A stretch of 23,235 bases of DNA from JAYSSF01 sp043772005 (GTDB taxonomy: Bacteria > Patescibacteriota > Gracilibacteria > Absconditabacterales > Absconditicoccaceae): positions 1 to 23,235 of the forward strand of contig JAYVGP010000004.1 of the NCBI GenBank assembly GCA_043772005.1. Reading direction: 5' to 3'. This document shows positions 15,618 to 23,214 of this stretch, piece after piece. A program made the translations under genes and the position numbers. The notes under the pieces are model-generated. The model was not told the origin of the DNA and did not search any database. It saw nothing but the letters and a program-made list of their open reading frames with translations. How positions within the stretch are numbered: position 1 is the first letter of the stretch; every line of letters begins with the position of its first letter.

Positions 15618-16808
15618 TTATCGTATAGAAATAAAGGGAACGTGCTTAGAGCGGTTCTTATATCCATGAAACCTGGATCCAACTCCTCAAGGTAGAGATG
15701 CAGCATAGGTATACTTCTCATGACAGTAGTTCATACGCTCCTGCCAAGTACTTAGTGCCTTATATTCTCTATACCAGCCAGGATTTTGTGCATTGTTGAT
15801 CTGACAGAATCAAGCAGCGTCTCATCCATCTCAGATCGCACCTCCATCAAAGCGAGACTCTTGCCAGATGGTCATAATGAAATCCATATCTCACCATGCC
15901 TGCCACGCATACGACAAGGCTTTAATATCCTTGTCGTATATAGTGATTGACTGTGACTCTCGGATCTTTTTAATGAAGGCATCCTTACTTCCGTACCAGT
16001 AGATGAGGTTCTCCTTAACAGACTTGGGACCCCACTCTTGATGTGATGATACACTATCAATAGGAAGTTTGTATCGAGTTTGTATAAGTTTACTCAGGTT
16101 TATCATAGATTTTGTCTGTGCATCAGTGGGCTTATCATCTCCAACGAATGCTATCTGAATGAATCTGTAGTTATTCTTCTCCCACTTATCTGCAGCCGCT
16201 ATACACTTCTCATCGCGAGTACTTGTAATTTCACCATTCGTCTTGATGACATAGTGGTATCAAATGTAATCAATACCATACTTGTTCTCATGAGAAGTCT
16301 TGATAGAGGAGAGCGTAGTGGTATCGGGTGATGCAGTATAGTGAAATTCAATTCATTCTACCTTACCTGTACGGACTCCGAGTTCGCATTCCTTTTTATC
16401 TATCTGAATATTTTTATTATTAGATCGTATGGGAACCTCTGAACTGGCAGAGGCGACCGTTCATGTAGAAATAGATTCAGCAGCACTGACTCATGGAATA
16501 ATTCGTACTGCCTGATCACATCCGATAGAAAGATTATTAAGACACTCCGTGTATCGATTCACCTCCGCTATCATGCCAACGATTGCCTCTGATAGGGTGC
16601 TGTCGTGTTGCAGGTATAATTCCTTAGCTCGTATCCTTTCAGATCGCTTCGCTTCAATTTGACCTGATAGAGTTTGAATCTTCTCATTCCATTTCGCAGC
16701 AATACGAGCTTGAGTTGGATAGAAGGCGTATATAAAAATCCCCCCCAACACAATGAGTGTTAGGAGAGAGAAATTAAATACAGATATTTGTGGTATATTA
16801 AATTTCAT
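15618..16808 (-). CDS. Two-domain endolysin: N-acetylmuramoyl-L-alanine amidase plus lysozyme-like domain
   Basis: A 396-residue cell-wall hydrolase, ATG 16808 to TAA 15618. Order: an N-terminal membrane anchor (about residues 13-30), a helical stalk, an Amidase_2/PGRP domain at about 150-270, and a C-terminal lysozyme/transglycosylase-like domain. Amidase motifs seen: IEFHYTAS (zinc His), IGYHYVIKTNGEI, IQIAFVGDDKPTDAQ and SSHQEWGPKS (second His). In the last domain TIWQESRF holds the likely catalytic Glu, and GDAAGFCQINN is the family-like Gln/Asn segment. About nine glycines are UGA, including Gly183 before YHYVI, near-invariant in amidases. The anchor suggests a SAR-like or membrane-tethered enzyme, or a virion-associated lysin. 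Holin-like and coiled-coil membrane genes precede it. Confidence 0.9.
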
Positions 16809-16828
16809 AAAAAGAAATTAAGAATAAA

Positions 16829-17362
16829 TTATTTATTAGAGGCAGAGATTATTTTCATTCAACAGATATTCGCATCCATATTCATCTTACTATCTAAGAT
16901 AGGGAGATAGATATTGCGTGCTTCATAGTCTCAAAAGAATCGTTCGTCTATAACCAGTAAACGATTGTTTTCAATTCTAGGATTAATCCCATAGAAATCA
17001 ACCTTTACTGTATAGGATCGGTGTTTCTCAGAACATATTTCTAATTCAGCAACATAGCGTACTAATGATACGTTGACAATAGTATGAGTATCAGCAATTT
17101 CAGATCTGGACATAGAGAGATTCTTTATTGTCAGTAATTCTGCATCCTGACTCTTCAGTTTACTCGTAATCTTTTGAAGATCCTCACGAATGTTTTGCCT
17201 AGCATCATCAACAGAGTTTTGTACGAACTGAGAGGTACGAACAACGGATTCATTAACTCTTGCCATACATACTAATCATATGATTGATACTATTAAAACT
17301 AATAGAGCTATGAGAACGAAGGAAGTGTTAAGCTGACGATACAATTTTGTTGCGGATAACAT
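16829..17362 (-). CDS. Membrane-anchored coiled-coil protein in the lysis cluster, 177 residues
   Basis: ATG 17362 to TAA 16829, three UGA codons. One membrane helix near the N-terminus (residues 14-33, SFVLIALLVLIVSIIG) is followed by a coiled coil (about 38-80, DDARQNIREDLQKITSKLKS), then a beta-rich C-terminal domain (YTVKVDFYGINPRIENN). The gene lies between the holin-like gene and the endolysin. The topology resembles an inner-membrane spanin or a membrane-bound adaptor, but spanins need an outer membrane, which the presumed host may lack. An in-frame ATG at 17266 would give a protein without the anchor; the longer form is preferred. Confidence 0.75.
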
Positions 17363-17392
17363 AAAGAAGATAGGTAAATATATAAATAGAAA

Positions 17393-17554
17393 TTATCGAT
17401 CCATAAGAGCGGCAACAACTCCGAAGAAGAATAGAATAGCAAATACTCCAGCGGTAATGGTAAGCCACTGAGGTGACTTACGAAATCCACCAAGAGTATA
17501 AACGGTAGCGAAGATGTTTCCAGCAATCATAAGGAGACCAAGTAGGGTGAGCAT
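17393..17554 (-). CDS. Holin-like protein, two membrane spans, 53 residues
   Basis: ATG 17554 to TAA 17393, no UGA. Two hydrophobic helices, about residues 2-20 and 30-49, are joined by a short basic loop (GGFRKSPQ); the end is ALMDR. Size, topology and position just upstream of the coiled-coil and endolysin genes suit a small holin that opens the membrane for the lysin. No specific holin family is recognised. A 16-mer repeat lies 72 nt upstream, inside the end of the ATPase gene. Confidence 0.65.
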   Translation of the reverse strand: MLTLLGLLMIAGNIFATVYTLGGFRKSPQWLTITAGVFAILFFFGVVAALMDR

Positions 17555-17595
17555 AAATAATAATAATTAATTGTAAAAATAAAACAAGAGACAAG

Positions 17596-19038
17596 CTATT
17601 TTTTCTTCGACTTACCCTTTACTGCATCAGTATTTGTAGGCAAGACAAATGGAGTAGCACGAGCAATGATCATCTGAAGAGATCAAACCTCAGTACATAC
17701 CATATCAAAGTTTGCCTGTGACATAGATCCAACCTCATCAATAAGGATGAAGTCAAGTCAGAGCTTCCGAATGAAGGCAAGTGCCATGCGAATCTGAAGG
17801 AGTAATCGATTACCAGTACTCAGTTCACTATATGGTTTTCCATCTAGTGATATGATAAATGATTCAACCAGCTTTCCATTGGTTTGCTCCTTGAAGAGTT
17901 CGATCTCGAGATTAAACTCTTTAATACTCTCTTGCAGGTTCGTAGTAAAGAGTTTCTTAGCACTATCAATAGAGGAGAGCATGACCTTGTCATCAATCTC
18001 TCAGAGTTTCTTAAGCTGTGATTCCTTCATCTCGAGTTCACGCTTGTTGTTTTCATACTGAGAAACCTCTGTCCGATCCTCAGGAGTATTCGTCTTGAGT
18101 TCTTTGCCAAGAAGCTTGGCAACTGCAAGAGTATCTTGAATATAGAGGGCCTCAGCTGGAAGGATCTGTGTTACGAGGGTATCAAGTTCTCCTTGATGAG
18201 ATACTATACTCTGCTGGTGCTGAGTGACAGTCGTCTTAATTCCTTCAGCCTGCTTCACAATTGCATCGATAGTACTCTGATCAAATGGAACTCATTGCTT
18301 ACAAGTAGGACACTTCCCCTCTTTGATAGAGTCACGCTTCTCTCGAAGTGATTGGACATTGCGCTCGAGTCATTCAATAGTTTGTTTTGCCTGATTGATC
18401 ATATGATTGAGATCATTCTTCTGACGAACGATAACATTATTTGATACCATAATTTCAGTACGCTTTGCATTTTCCATAGCATGAAATCCCTGATACTCCT
18501 TAAGGATCTCTTGCGAATTATCCTCGAGAATAATAGGATTCTTCTCATAGGAGATAACCGCAGAGCGAAGCCGAGTAATGTCAGTAAGAATAACATCTTC
18601 TCGTCCTTCATTTTGTTTCATTCGATCACGGATCTCTTTCTCAATATCGGTATGCCAAGATGGTACGGCTCATTTCATAAAGCCTTCATAGTCGATATTA
18701 AGGAGCTCGATAATTGCATTGCGTTGTTCTGTGGTAGAACCCAAGTTAAAGAATTCTCCAGGAAGACAGAACCGGACTAGTGGATTCGGAACTCCATCAA
18801 ATCCAATCCACATTCCTTTTGACATCATGTAAACATGATCATCAGCATAAATCTTCGCTGTTCCAGTAGGAAGTGTACGAAGACCCGGATACTTTTTCGA
18901 ATAGAGAGAAAGGATAGTATTGATAATCGTGGATTTTCAATAGCCATTTTGTTCTTCTATAAGATTGATTCCAGGAATAAAGTCTCTTCCGATCTTTACT
19001 CCAAAGCCGGGATAGTCTATATCAATATGTGAAAGCAT
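17596..19038 (-). CDS. SbcC/Rad50-like ATPase with zinc hook, 480 residues
   Basis: ATG 19038 to TAG 17596. Walker A is EEQNGYGKSTIINT (residues 28-41), where the Gly before Lys (residue 34) is a UGA codon; this glycine is invariant in P-loops, so UGA cannot be Trp or stop here. Long coiled-coil arms flank a zinc-hook motif KCPTCKQ near residue 246. The C-terminal part has an ABC-type signature (YSELSTGNRLLLQIRMA) and Walker B FILIDE. Compared with bacterial SbcC (about 1,000 residues) the arms are short, as in phage gp46-like proteins. It probably works in recombination-dependent replication or DNA end processing with an SbcD-like nuclease, not present in this window. About seven UGA codons. 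Confidence 0.9.
17626..17641 (-). repeat. 16-mer junction repeat, copy 3
   Basis: Here the 16-mer is translated as part of LPTNTDA near the C-terminus of the SbcC-like ATPase, 13 codons before its stop, and 72 nt upstream of the holin-like start. Confidence 0.85.
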
Positions 19039-19097
19039 AGGTGTGATGGGTTAGTAATAAGTATAGACAATATAGTAATAATTATATTTAAAGCAAA

Positions 19098-19730
19098 TTA
19101 ATTACGAAAAGAAATATCAACAATCTGATTATTATTCAGATAAATAGAAGTGACTCATTTCATAATCTGTTCAGCAATGTATTCAAGTTCTGAATCCGGA
19201 AGATCACAGATATGAGTATATTGTTTCATAGATTCTAGTTGATCGATCTCTTCTTGGAATGTAATACATTTATTGAGCCAGAGATCAAAGAGTGATTTGA
19301 GTTTTTCAATATCATAGATGAATGAATCATCGAGTTCCTCTTTGATATATTCTTGTATTTCTGGAAATGTGTGAATGACTCTGCCATCAGAACTATAGTC
19401 TTTATTGAGAACAATGGATGCAAGCAAGAGTGTAAGGACTACAGCAACATCATAGGATTTGCGTGCAGTCTTGCAGAAGTTCCATGCATTTATTTCTTTC
19501 CCAAATAGAATAGCTCCTCATGACGCCCCCTGTGCCCATTCATGAAAGTGTTCATTAAATAACTCTTCCTCGTCTTCTCGTTTAAAGAAGAGCGAAAAGA
19601 GATTGATATGCTTTCATTCAATAGTAACTCAAGATCCTAAAAAGTCTTGGTATGCCCGATTAAATACTGATATTAAATCATCAGGATATTCCTGAATTTT
19701 AAGATCATCCCAATAGTGCGTGTATCCCAT
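19098..19730 (-). CDS. Conserved phage protein, MGYTHYW family, 210 residues
   Basis: ATG 19730 to TAA 19098. It starts with MGYTHYWDDL and contains WNFCKTARKSYDVAVVLTLL and a later SSDGRVIH, all hallmarks of a family common in phages and plasmids whose function is unknown. A conserved His/Glu pair (EHFHEW) precedes a Gly-rich turn that uses UGA (ASGGAILFG). Four UGA codons in all. No membrane segment or signal peptide. A TTATTAAT box is 9 nt upstream. The neighbouring genes are the SbcC-like ATPase and a 41-residue ORF. Confidence 0.8.
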
Positions 19731-19739
19731 ATTATAAAT

Positions 19740-19747
19740 ATTAATAA
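19740..19747 (-). promoter_or_regulatory. TTATTAAT box 9 nt before ATG 19730
   Basis: Exact copy of the recurring box, spacer ATTTATAAT. Confidence 0.45.
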
Positions 19748-19787
19748 GTAAATGTAAAGTGTTTATGTTTTCTAATTCATGTTACTA

Positions 19788-19913
19788 TTATCGTAAAGAA
19801 ATAGAAACAACTTCGAGATTTTTATCAGCTTGAAGTAAAGCTTTTTGTATAGTATCAGCAAAGACAACCTGCATAGCAGGCATGTTTTTATATTGTATTC
19901 TATATGAATTCAT
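19788..19913 (-). CDS. Very small ORF, 41 residues
   Basis: ATG 19913 (MNSYRIQYKNMPAMQVVF) to TAA 19788. Compact alpha/beta sequence with a plausible helix (DTIQKALLQADKN) and final strand (LEVVSISLR), no UGA. It starts 11 nt after the ArdC-like stop codon and has the CCTAAC-N10-ATG upstream pattern, which uses that stop codon. No family is recognised. Confidence 0.6.
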   Translation of the reverse strand: MNSYRIQYKNMPAMQVVFADTIQKALLQADKNLEVVSISLR

Positions 19914-19924
19914 AAGATAGAAAG

Positions 19925-20662
19925 TTAGGCCTTACAGGCAGAAATAATTTTGTTGGCTACGGAGAATAATCTTTCGATCATCTTTTTGTCCAAAGTTTCT
20001 GGTACTCAGTAATCCTGTATGTATCAAAGCGAATAAGTAAGTTGATCTGTTTGACCTATACAGGCAGCGCAGATCAATGCTACTGACTCAGCCTGAAACT
20101 CTCTGATGTTCCGCGCGAGCGTGACACTATCATCCATTCGCTCATCTGTATGACCAAGAAGGATATGAGCGAGTTCATGAAACATAGTTTTCATAGGATT
20201 TTGTGCTACCGGATTGATAGCATATTCTCTTCATGAAGCATATCCCTGACAGTTTCAACTCATATGAACGAAGGTTGTTTTAGAAACCTCGAGTCTTTCA
20301 TCTATATGAGTGAAATCAAATCCAGGTACTTCAGGAATAAACTCATCTCCTTCAGTCTGATAGACCGTAAACCAATTCTTACGAGGCATAAAGAAGATAG
20401 ACTTTACTTCGTCTATTCATGCTTCATTTTTCTCCTTCGTTATAACAGGCATTATAAGAGCGATAGCACGCTCTCATTTACGAACATGCCTACCAAGCTT
20501 CTTCCATCATTTGAATGTGTTCAGTGGCCCAATCTGTATACACTGTGACACAGCTAGCCATTGATTCAATGTGGAATAATTATGAAATGCAGAATAACAT
20601 TCACTAATCTTTCAGGGATTCTGAAGATAAGTAATGAAATTCTCTGGTGTGATTTCTATCAT
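19925..20662 (-). CDS. ArdC-like antirestriction protein / zinc metallopeptidase, 245 residues
   Basis: ATG 20662 to TAA 19925. The N-terminal domain matches the ArdC ssDNA-binding domain: STLNQWLAVSQ, then FKGWKKLGRHVRKGERAIAL. The C-terminal domain has a zinc-protease site FHELAHILLGH (HExxH at 162-166) with a downstream Glu in EFQAESVALI. Gly63 in VRKGE, conserved in relatives, is UGA; about eight glycines are UGA in total. ArdC-type proteins from conjugative elements protect incoming DNA from host restriction enzymes, and the same role on phage DNA entry is likely. TGTAAC, formed with the clamp gene's stop codon, lies 10 nt upstream of the start. Confidence 0.88.
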
Positions 20663-20673
20663 AAATATAAAAG

Positions 20674-21285
20674 TTACATTTTTAAACCCATAACCAATCC
20701 AATAGAATCATCACCAGTAACTTTATCGTATGGTTCGATAAAGACTGGCTTGTTTGGTGAGAGAGATATAATAACATTGTTATATCCTGCATCACGCATA
20801 ACAGTTAGAACATCGATCATATATTGAGCATTAATTCAACATGCAGCATATCAGATACGATCTTCATACGGAGCTATAAAAGATTTAATATTAGGAAATT
20901 TACTATTCATTGTAGCAGTTGTAATTCTTACCTTAGTATTATTGGCATGTACTACCTCAATAGCAACGCCACTTGCCTCTGCTGTAGATACAAGTGCAGC
21001 ACGATTATCTAATAATTGATATTTTTTACTTGGTTTAAATGGGATCATAGCAATATCTTGATTAGATATCATAATATTCTCGTGAGTAAGTTCATGCTTG
21101 AGCCTACTCGGATACTCATTATTATCAACATCACTAAACTTGTTACGAATACTTACGGCCTTAAATGAATCAGTTGCCTCAAAATGAGTAGGGGTAATAT
21201 AGACTCCAGCAAGTGCTGGCCTATGGGAATTGTGCTGAGCACTAACACGAGAAGCAATGGTCTTAATGAATTTAGGAACAAGCAT
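20674..21285 (-). CDS. Short sliding-clamp-like protein (DnaN-related), 203 residues
   Basis: ATG 21285 to TAA 20674. Clamp-like segments occur in order: RPALAGVYI and FEATDSFKAVSI (as in the beta clamp's LNGV and VATDGHRL), then SKFPNIKSFIAP (as FPDYRRVLP), then INAQYMIDVLTVMRD and a C-terminal VMGLKM (as in the MPM end). Two UGA glycines, one just before INAQYM. Bacterial DnaN has about 370 residues and three domains; this one is little more than half that length, nearer to T4 gp45 (228 residues), so it may assemble as a trimer or be reduced. It likely tethers a polymerase at the phage fork. A hairpin terminator and a 16-mer repeat lie just upstream. Confidence 0.75.
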
Positions 21286-21294
21286 AATTATAAA

Positions 21295-21302
21295 ATTAAT
21301 AA
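21295..21302 (-). promoter_or_regulatory. TTATTAAT box 9 nt before ATG 21285
   Basis: Exact copy, spacer TTTATAATT. It directly follows the terminator hairpin, so a new transcript starting here is plausible. Confidence 0.5.
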
Positions 21303-21307
21303 ATAAA

Positions 21308-21329
21308 GCCCTAAGATTTTACTTAGGGC
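21308..21329 (-). terminator. Intrinsic terminator upstream of the clamp gene
   Basis: GCCCTAAG and CTTAGGGC form a perfect 8-bp stem with a 6-nt loop, followed on the minus strand by TTTATTTATT. It ends transcription of the 75-residue gene before the clamp gene. Confidence 0.75.
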
Positions 21330-21338
21330 ATACACTGG

Positions 21339-21354
21339 ATCAGTATTTGTAGGC
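21339..21354 (-). repeat. 16-mer junction repeat, copy 4
   Basis: Begins with the last base of the TAG stop codon of the 75-residue gene and precedes the terminator and the clamp start codon (54 nt away). Confidence 0.85.
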
Positions 21355-21581
21355 TAGATTATTTCTAAAATATTTTTTAGTTGCTGTAGAGTACTGATAT
21401 TAAAATCAATTCCATATCATCATTGATCATCATATGCAGAAGCTTTAAATTGAATTTGATTATTAGTCCAATAATAACAAGTTAAATAATTCTTATCAGA
21501 TCAAAAATGCCAAAGTGTTCTATGTTCATTATCATCTGTTTTTTTAAATCAAAGCTTGATTAAATCATTATGTGAAATCAT
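21354..21581 (-). CDS. Uncharacterised 75-residue protein
   Basis: ATG 21581 (MISHNDLIKLGFKKTD) to TAG 21354. Four UGA codons, two of them consecutive (DDQGGYGID). Trp is encoded by TGG in the same gene (TLWHFG, YYWTNN), so the two tryptophan/glycine codons are clearly kept apart. Beta-rich with aromatic residues and a C-terminal helix (STLQQLKNILEII). No family is recognised. A TTATTAAT box and a 16-mer repeat are fused directly upstream. Confidence 0.75.
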
Positions 21582-21590
21582 AAATAGTAA

Positions 21591-21598
21591 ATTAATAA
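21591..21598 (-). promoter_or_regulatory. TTATTAAT box 9 nt before ATG 21581, abutting a 16-mer
   Basis: The box shares its first T with the end of the 16-mer repeat, so repeat, box and start codon lie within 36 nt. Spacer TTACTATTT. Confidence 0.5.
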
Positions 21599-21613
21599 TC
21601 AGTATTTGTAGGC
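21598..21613 (-). repeat. 16-mer junction repeat, copy 5
   Basis: Begins with the last base of the TAG stop codon of the MGTRH-family gene, only 17 nt from the next start codon. Confidence 0.85.
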
Positions 21614-22095
21614 TACATATCTTTATATTTTTCTTTCCATTCCTCAAGAGTTGGAAGTGAATTAAGTTGATATATATGCATGGGATTATTTGGTTTCTTA
21701 TCTTTTGAAAGAATAGTACCACGATATACTCAGAGGGTATTATTGTCGAAATCAATAAGATAACTCCACTCGATCCATATGTTTGGCTCGAGATCGATAG
21801 TATCAATATTGAGTACCAGTTTATCTTCCATAATATATTTTACTATATTAGCTCAGCAATCTCGAGAGAGCCATGGATAGGCTTCATTCAATCCTTTTTC
21901 TGGAATGGCATCGAGTTCTGTTTCAGTAATCTTGCGTACCATATCTACTTTCTCTTTGAGAATAGAGAGATCTATCTCTTTTAGTATACTAAGAAGTATA
22001 ACTCATTGGCCAATAGGATATCCATCCCATTGTCCATACTGAGATACTTTAAATTGGCCATCTTTCTTGATGGCAGTAATGTGTCGTGTACCCAT
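21613..22095 (-). CDS. Conserved phage protein, MGTRH family, 160 residues
   Basis: ATG 22095 to TAG 21613. It starts MGTRHITAIKKDGQFKVSQ and continues YGQWDGYPIGQG, then WLSRDCGANIVKYI and WIEWSYLIDFDNNTLGVYRG. These are the hallmarks of a phage/prophage family of unknown function found in many hosts. Three UGA codons. Two of them encode the glycines in GQG (residue 31) and DCGA, positions that are Gly in the relatives I recall. An internal ATG at 21831 is in the same frame and is not a separate gene. It starts 4 nt after the previous stop. Confidence 0.85.
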
Positions 22096-22098
22096 ATA

Positions 22099-22425
22099 TT
22101 ATAATTTGTTATCCTGGATCTTAAGATCCAAGTGAGAAGTAAAAATAAATCACATAAGAAGTAAATCTGGTAGTGATATGTCAAGCTTGATCGCGTAGGT
22201 ATCATGAGTTGGATTGTAGTAATAACTCGTACCAGGATCGGTACACATACTCGCATCAACTTCCATGTTAACCTCTTGATCCTTAGCAAAGATAGTAAGA
22301 ACTAAAGGTTTATTAATAAAGTCTTTAGCTATAAAATCAGGTGGAACGGTAAAGTGTGCCGTAATAACACGGTCATCAATACTTTTGGTAGATATTCCCT
22401 TTCAAGAAATGAATTCTATTTTCAT
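22099..22425 (-). CDS. Uncharacterised 108-residue protein
   Basis: ATG 22425 (MKIEFISGKGISTKSIDD) to TAA 22099, two UGA codons (ISGKG and LMGFIF). Beta-rich with HFTVPPDFIAKDF, LVLTIFAKDQEVNMEVD and a final LDISLPDLLLM; it looks like a compact beta-sandwich. No family is recognised. TTTTAAT lies 8 nt upstream of the start. Confidence 0.7.
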
Positions 22426-22456
22426 ATTAATAAATTAAAATATAAATATTATTATC

Positions 22457-22636
22457 CTATTTATCTTTCCCTATCTCATACTCCATAGGTTCTATCAGGC
22501 GGGATTGGATATCACATAGTATTGCATTTATATCACTTGCACAATACTTGAAATCGCTAGTTTTTTCATTTTCTACACATGAGTATGAATCAATATATGA
22601 TTGCAAGAGTTCGTGATTGGTTGTTGGTTGTATCAT
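22457..22636 (-). CDS. Uncharacterised 59-residue acidic helical protein
   Basis: ATG 22636 (MIQPTTNHELLQSYIDS) to TAG 22457, no UGA. Helical with three cysteines (SCVENEK, KYCASD, ILCDIQ) and an acidic C-terminus. No family is recognised. It starts 3 nt after the stop of the small membrane protein upstream. Confidence 0.65.
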   Translation of the reverse strand: MIQPTTNHELLQSYIDSYSCVENEKTSDFKYCASDINAILCDIQSRLIEPMEYEIGKDK

Positions 22637-22639
22637 AAA

Positions 22640-22792
22640 TTATCGGAATAAAGAAATAAAATATTCAGCGTGCAATGCGAAAAGCAAAATAGTACAAAAA
22701 AATACTCAAGCATTTCGTCTATCGTATGCACAAATAACTCACAAGATAAAGAGAATTATTGTGCTAATCCAGTTCAGAATAAGTAGTATCAT
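22640..22792 (-). CDS. Two-span small membrane protein, 50 residues
   Basis: ATG 22792 to TAA 22640, with two UGA codons (ILGVIC and NAGVFF). Hydrophobic helices at about residues 2-20 and 30-45 are separated by a charged turn (AYDRRNA). No family is recognised. Its stop lies 3 nt before the next gene. It could be a second holin or antiholin candidate, but it is far from the lysin. Confidence 0.6.
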
Positions 22793-22893
22793 AGAGTTAT
22801 TTGATAAGTAGTAAAAGTTCTTGCATATTTATTCAGTTAGGAAATCTGTCTTTTAGTTCTTAAAAAGGTAGATTTTTTCATATAATTTTTTTA

Positions 22894-23214
22894 TTAGAGT
22901 TTAATATTGAGTTCCTCCCTCCGTTTTTTGATTCGATCATAGACATTGTCTACTTTTGGATATTCCCTTGGTTGCCTTGGTGGTCGTGGGATTATTTTCT
23001 TTCGTGGTTTTTCTTTTTTCTCCCTTTTTTCTGGATTTGAAGGGGTAAGAAAATCACTTGGATATATCGGATTGATTCACTTTTTATCGCACATCTGCTC
23101 ATAGTCCTTCTCCGTGAGAGCACAGCTAGCATTGCGATACACTCAGAGATCTGTTATAGTGAAGTACGGGCGATGCCGGCAGTCCTTTGGATTGTAGATA
23201 TTATTAAAAAACAT
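22894..23214 (-). CDS. Basic 106-residue protein with Lys/Pro/Arg-rich tail
   Basis: ATG 23214 (MFFNNIYNPKDCRHRPYF) to TAA 22894, two UGA codons (DLGVYR and KKGINP). The first half has three cysteines (DCRH, ASCALT, QMCDKKG) that could bind metal. The second half is highly basic and proline-rich (EKREKKEKPRKKIIPRPPRQ), probably disordered and nucleic-acid-binding. No family is recognised. It is the rightmost complete gene; about 100 nt without a gene separates it from the next gene downstream. Confidence 0.7.

Noticed and set aside
17308..17526. Minus-strand hydrophobic ORF overlapping the holin-like gene
   Set aside because: It is an out-of-frame shadow; the 53-residue ATG-initiated frame has clean two-span topology and correct spacing to its neighbours.
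21613..21831. Separate 72-residue gene from ATG 21831
   Set aside because: The same frame is open to ATG 22095 and the longer protein matches the MGTRH family along its length.
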